Shown here: positions 4,378-5,883 of the stretch, one piece after another
Numbering within the stretch: position 1 is the first letter of the stretch
Layout of the letters: each line of letters begins with the position of its first letter
NCBI GenBank assembly: GCA_012510755.1
Contig: JAAZHL010000049.1
Coordinates: 1 to 5,883, forward strand
Source: Leucobacter sp.
GTDB lineage: Bacteria > Actinomycetota > Actinomycetes > Actinomycetales > Microbacteriaceae
DNA: 5,883 bases
Direction of reading: 5' to 3'
The notes under the pieces: model-generated
The model's database searches: none
Seen by the model: the letters and a program-made list of their open reading frames with translations, nothing else
What the model was told of the DNA's origin: nothing
Translations under genes and position numbers: made by a program

Positions 4378-5883
4378 GCGTGCACGCCCCTCTGGTGGTT
4401 CGACGAAATGGTAGATGTACGTAGCTCAGTTGGGGGCACACCGTGCTGCACCGGCATCGACGCTGCGGGCACAACCCAAGCCTGACGATGGTGGTGATGC
4501 TGTTCGTCTGTGCTCACAAAGTCACTGCGCTGGTGAGCGCCCCGTGATTCTTCGCGTGCCAAGGCTGCATGAGCCATCAGCGCAGCAAGCCGCGCAGTAT
4601 CGCCAGCAGTGGTGGAAGCAACGACGGCCATCTGGCATAGACCACTCGCGTCTCGTTCAATGCCAAGCCACCGTTCAATCGCGGCGGCACACTCACGCTC
4701 AGATCTATCGGCCGCAGCCGCGGCCTCAGCCCTCACAGCAAGATCTCCGCCGTCTCCGCCATCATCGCGATCACCACGATCACCGGAGTGACCAACCGCA
4801 CCGATAGCTGCACCGACGCCCCCGGCATGGTCGCTCGCGAGAAATGTGACAGCAGCAGAATCCGCATCAGCAACGAGTTGCGTGGCAGCAGCCGAACGTA
4901 AGTGCCAGGTGCCACCACCTCGCGATGTCGACGCAAGATAACTCATCGCCGCGTGAGCTGCCCGCTCACCGAACACGAGCCCCTCGAGCAGCGAATTCGA
5001 GGCCAAGCGATTTGCGCCGTGCACGCCAGTGGCTGCCACCTCGCCTGCGGCAAACAGCCCGGGCACGCTCGTGCGTCCGTCAAGGTCAGTGACCACTCCG
5101 CCCATCGTGTAGTGCGCAGCGGGTCGCACCGCGATCGGCTCGCGCGCCCAATCCACACCCCGTGCAGCTGTCGCTGCCGTGATGCTCGGAAACCGACGCG
5201 CAAGGGTGCCGACACCCGACTCCCGGTCGATACGGGTGGCGTCGAGCCAGACCCCCGAGCCATTCTGCAACACCCGATGCACGGCACGCGAGACAACGTC
5301 TCGCGGCGCAAGCTCAGCCGCCTCGTGCACTGCGGGCATAAACCGTGCCCCCGAGTCATCGCGCAGCACCGCCCCGGCGCCGCGCACGGCCTCTGAGATC
5401 AAGAAGCCAGTATTCGCAAGCACCGTCGGGTGAAATTGCACAAACTCAAGATCGGCAATCGCCGCCCCGACATTCGCCGCAAGCAGCACTCCCTCGCCAC
5501 GGGCACCAGAGTGGTTCGAGGTTTGCGGGTACACCGCCGCATAGCCGCCGGTCGCCAGCACCACCGCAGCAGCACGCACCACGCTGAGCGTGCCCGTTGC
5601 ATCTCGCACTACTGCGCCTGTGACTGCGCCAGAATCGGTGAGCAACGACACGACAGAGGTCTGTTGCGCCAGCGATAGTCGCCCGGCACGCACGTGTGCG
5701 GCAAGCTGCCCCGAAAGAAAGTGGTGCAGCGCGGCGCCTGTGCGATCCTCGCCCGCATGCACGATTCTTGCGGTGGAATGTGCCGCCTCGAGACCAAACA
5801 TCAACTCACCGTTTGCGCGACGATCTGCGGCGAACCCCCGCGCAATCAGCCGACGCACCGAATCGGCGCCCTGTTCGCACAGC
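4371..5883 (-). CDS. nadB: L-aspartate oxidase, 5' end missing at the window edge
   Basis: The open frame runs to the right edge with no stop; the visible 503 residues lack roughly the first 80-100, including the FAD dinucleotide-binding GxGxxG. The first visible residues, L-C-E-Q-G-A-D-S-V-R-R-L-I, match the internal helix after that region, so the GTG at 5858 is not the real start. NadB oxidises L-aspartate to iminoaspartate with FAD for quinolinate synthesis. Visible numbering: L-A-T-G-G-Y near 109-114, D-L-E-F-V-Q-F-H-P-T with His151, L-I-S-E-A-V-R-G-A-G with Glu164 and Arg167, H-Y-T-M-G-G-V with His257, G-E-V-A-A-T-G-V-H-G-A-N-R with Arg292, then A-S-N-S-L-L-E-G. These are the substrate and FAD residues of the succinate dehydrogenase/NadB flavoprotein family, and the neighbours favour NadB. 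The C-terminal helical domain carries E-S-R-G-A-H. The linker before it is longer than usual and holds a Gly/Asp repeat; a run of four His occurs near residue 462. Confidence 0.96.
   Translation of the reverse strand, partial: LCEQGADSVRRLIARGFAADRRANGELMFGLEAAHSTARIVHAGEDRTGAALHHFLSGQLAAHVRAGRLSLAQQTSVVSLLTDSGAVTGAVVRDATGTLSVVRAAAVVLATGGYAAVYPQTSNHSGARGEGVLLAANVGAAIADLEFVQFHPTVLANTGFLISEAVRGAGAVLRDDSGARFMPAVHEAAELAPRDVVSRAVHRVLQNGSGVWLDATRIDRESGVGTLARRFPSITAATAARGVDWAREPIAVRPAAHYTMGGVVTDLDGRTSVPGLFAAGEVAATGVHGANRLASNSLLEGLVFGERAAHAAMSYLASTSRGGGTWHLRSAAATQLVADADSAAVTFLASDHAGGVGAAIGAVGHSGDRGDRDDGGDGGDLAVRAEAAAAADRSERECAAAIERWLGIERDASGLCQMAVVASTTAGDTARLAALMAHAALAREESRGAHQRSDFVSTDEQHHHHRQAWVVPAASMPVQHGVPPTELRTSTISSNHQRGVHAC
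4387..4393 (-). promoter_or_regulatory. Ribosome binding site of nadC inside the nadB 3' end
   Basis: On the minus strand AGAGGGG lies 9 bases before the nadC ATG (4377-4375), within the last codons of nadB. It supports the overlapping start and suggests nadC can initiate on its own as well as by coupling. Confidence 0.6.
4740..4793 (-). repeat. Six imperfect 9-bp repeats coding a Gly/Asp tripeptide array in NadB
   Basis: Read on the minus strand, 54 bp divide into six 9-base units of the form GGTGATCGC with drift. They encode GHS-GDR-GDR-DDG-GDG-GDL (visible residues 364-381). Units two and three differ by one base. The period is a multiple of three, so the frame is kept. The array sits in the linker between the capping/FAD part and the C-terminal helical domain, away from catalytic residues, and is probably a disordered slippage-prone insertion. 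Confidence 0.65.

Noticed and set aside
3799..4414. Long plus-strand open frames opposite nadC (163 and 191 codons)
   Set aside because: They lie fully opposite a well-conserved nadC, have arginine/serine/cysteine-rich translations with no recognisable motif, and are expected by chance in GC-rich DNA.
4418..4440. Stretch GTAGCTCAGTTGGG resembling a tRNA D-arm
   Set aside because: No matching acceptor stem, anticodon arm or T-arm (GGTTCGAATCC-like) follows at tRNA distance, and the stretch lies antisense to the 3' coding part of nadB.
4453..4510. Run of four His codons and divergent C-terminal tail of NadB as a possible frameshift
   Set aside because: The E-S-R-G-A-H motif lies just upstream in the same frame, and the frame ends at a stop that overlaps nadC in the usual operon fashion, so the tail is more likely just variable.
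4902..5396. Plus-strand open frame of 164 codons opposite nadB
   Set aside because: It is antisense to the catalytic part of nadB; the His/Arg/Cys-rich translation has no motif and no supporting ribosome site.

Overview
The window looks like chromosomal DNA of a high-GC Gram-positive bacterium (Actinomycetota). A member of Microbacteriaceae or a related family is plausible, but that rank is inferred. The grounds are high GC with GC-rich third positions, a class II SufS next to a SufU with the 18-residue insertion, a DUF4192 protein (a family found almost only in actinobacteria), and a nadB-nadC-cysteine desulfurase operon of the actinobacterial kind. I see no mobile element, CRISPR array, rRNA or tRNA. 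This is mostly core metabolic sequence.

Left part (1-706, + strand): the 3' end of sufS, then sufU, joined by an ATGA stop/start overlap and a strong Shine-Dalgarno. SufS takes sulfur from cysteine and SufU receives the persulfide and passes it to the SUF scaffold for Fe-S cluster building. The rest of the suf operon should lie left of the window. A modest hairpin follows sufU.

Middle (about 742-2292, + strand): a DUF4192 protein of unknown function. Its N-terminus is proline/serine-rich and repetitive, and its start codon is unclear. It converges on the next operon across 42 bp.

Right part (2335-5883, - strand): a tightly packed NAD-biosynthesis operon read right to left. It holds nadB (L-aspartate oxidase, 5' end cut by the window edge), nadC (quinolinate phosphoribosyltransferase) and a class I NifS/IscS-like cysteine desulfurase. 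nadB and nadC overlap by 7 bp, and nadC and the desulfurase are 3 bp apart. NadB makes iminoaspartate, NadA (expected just beyond the right edge) condenses it to quinolinate, and NadC makes nicotinate mononucleotide. The desulfurase probably supplies sulfur for the [4Fe-4S] cluster of NadA. Two cysteine desulfurases of different classes therefore lie within about 2.1 kb, each beside its likely client system.

I found no convincing new biological system. The points most worth a second look are the unknown DUF4192 gene between two Fe-S-linked operons, its repetitive N-terminus and uncertain start, and a Gly/Asp tripeptide repeat inside NadB.
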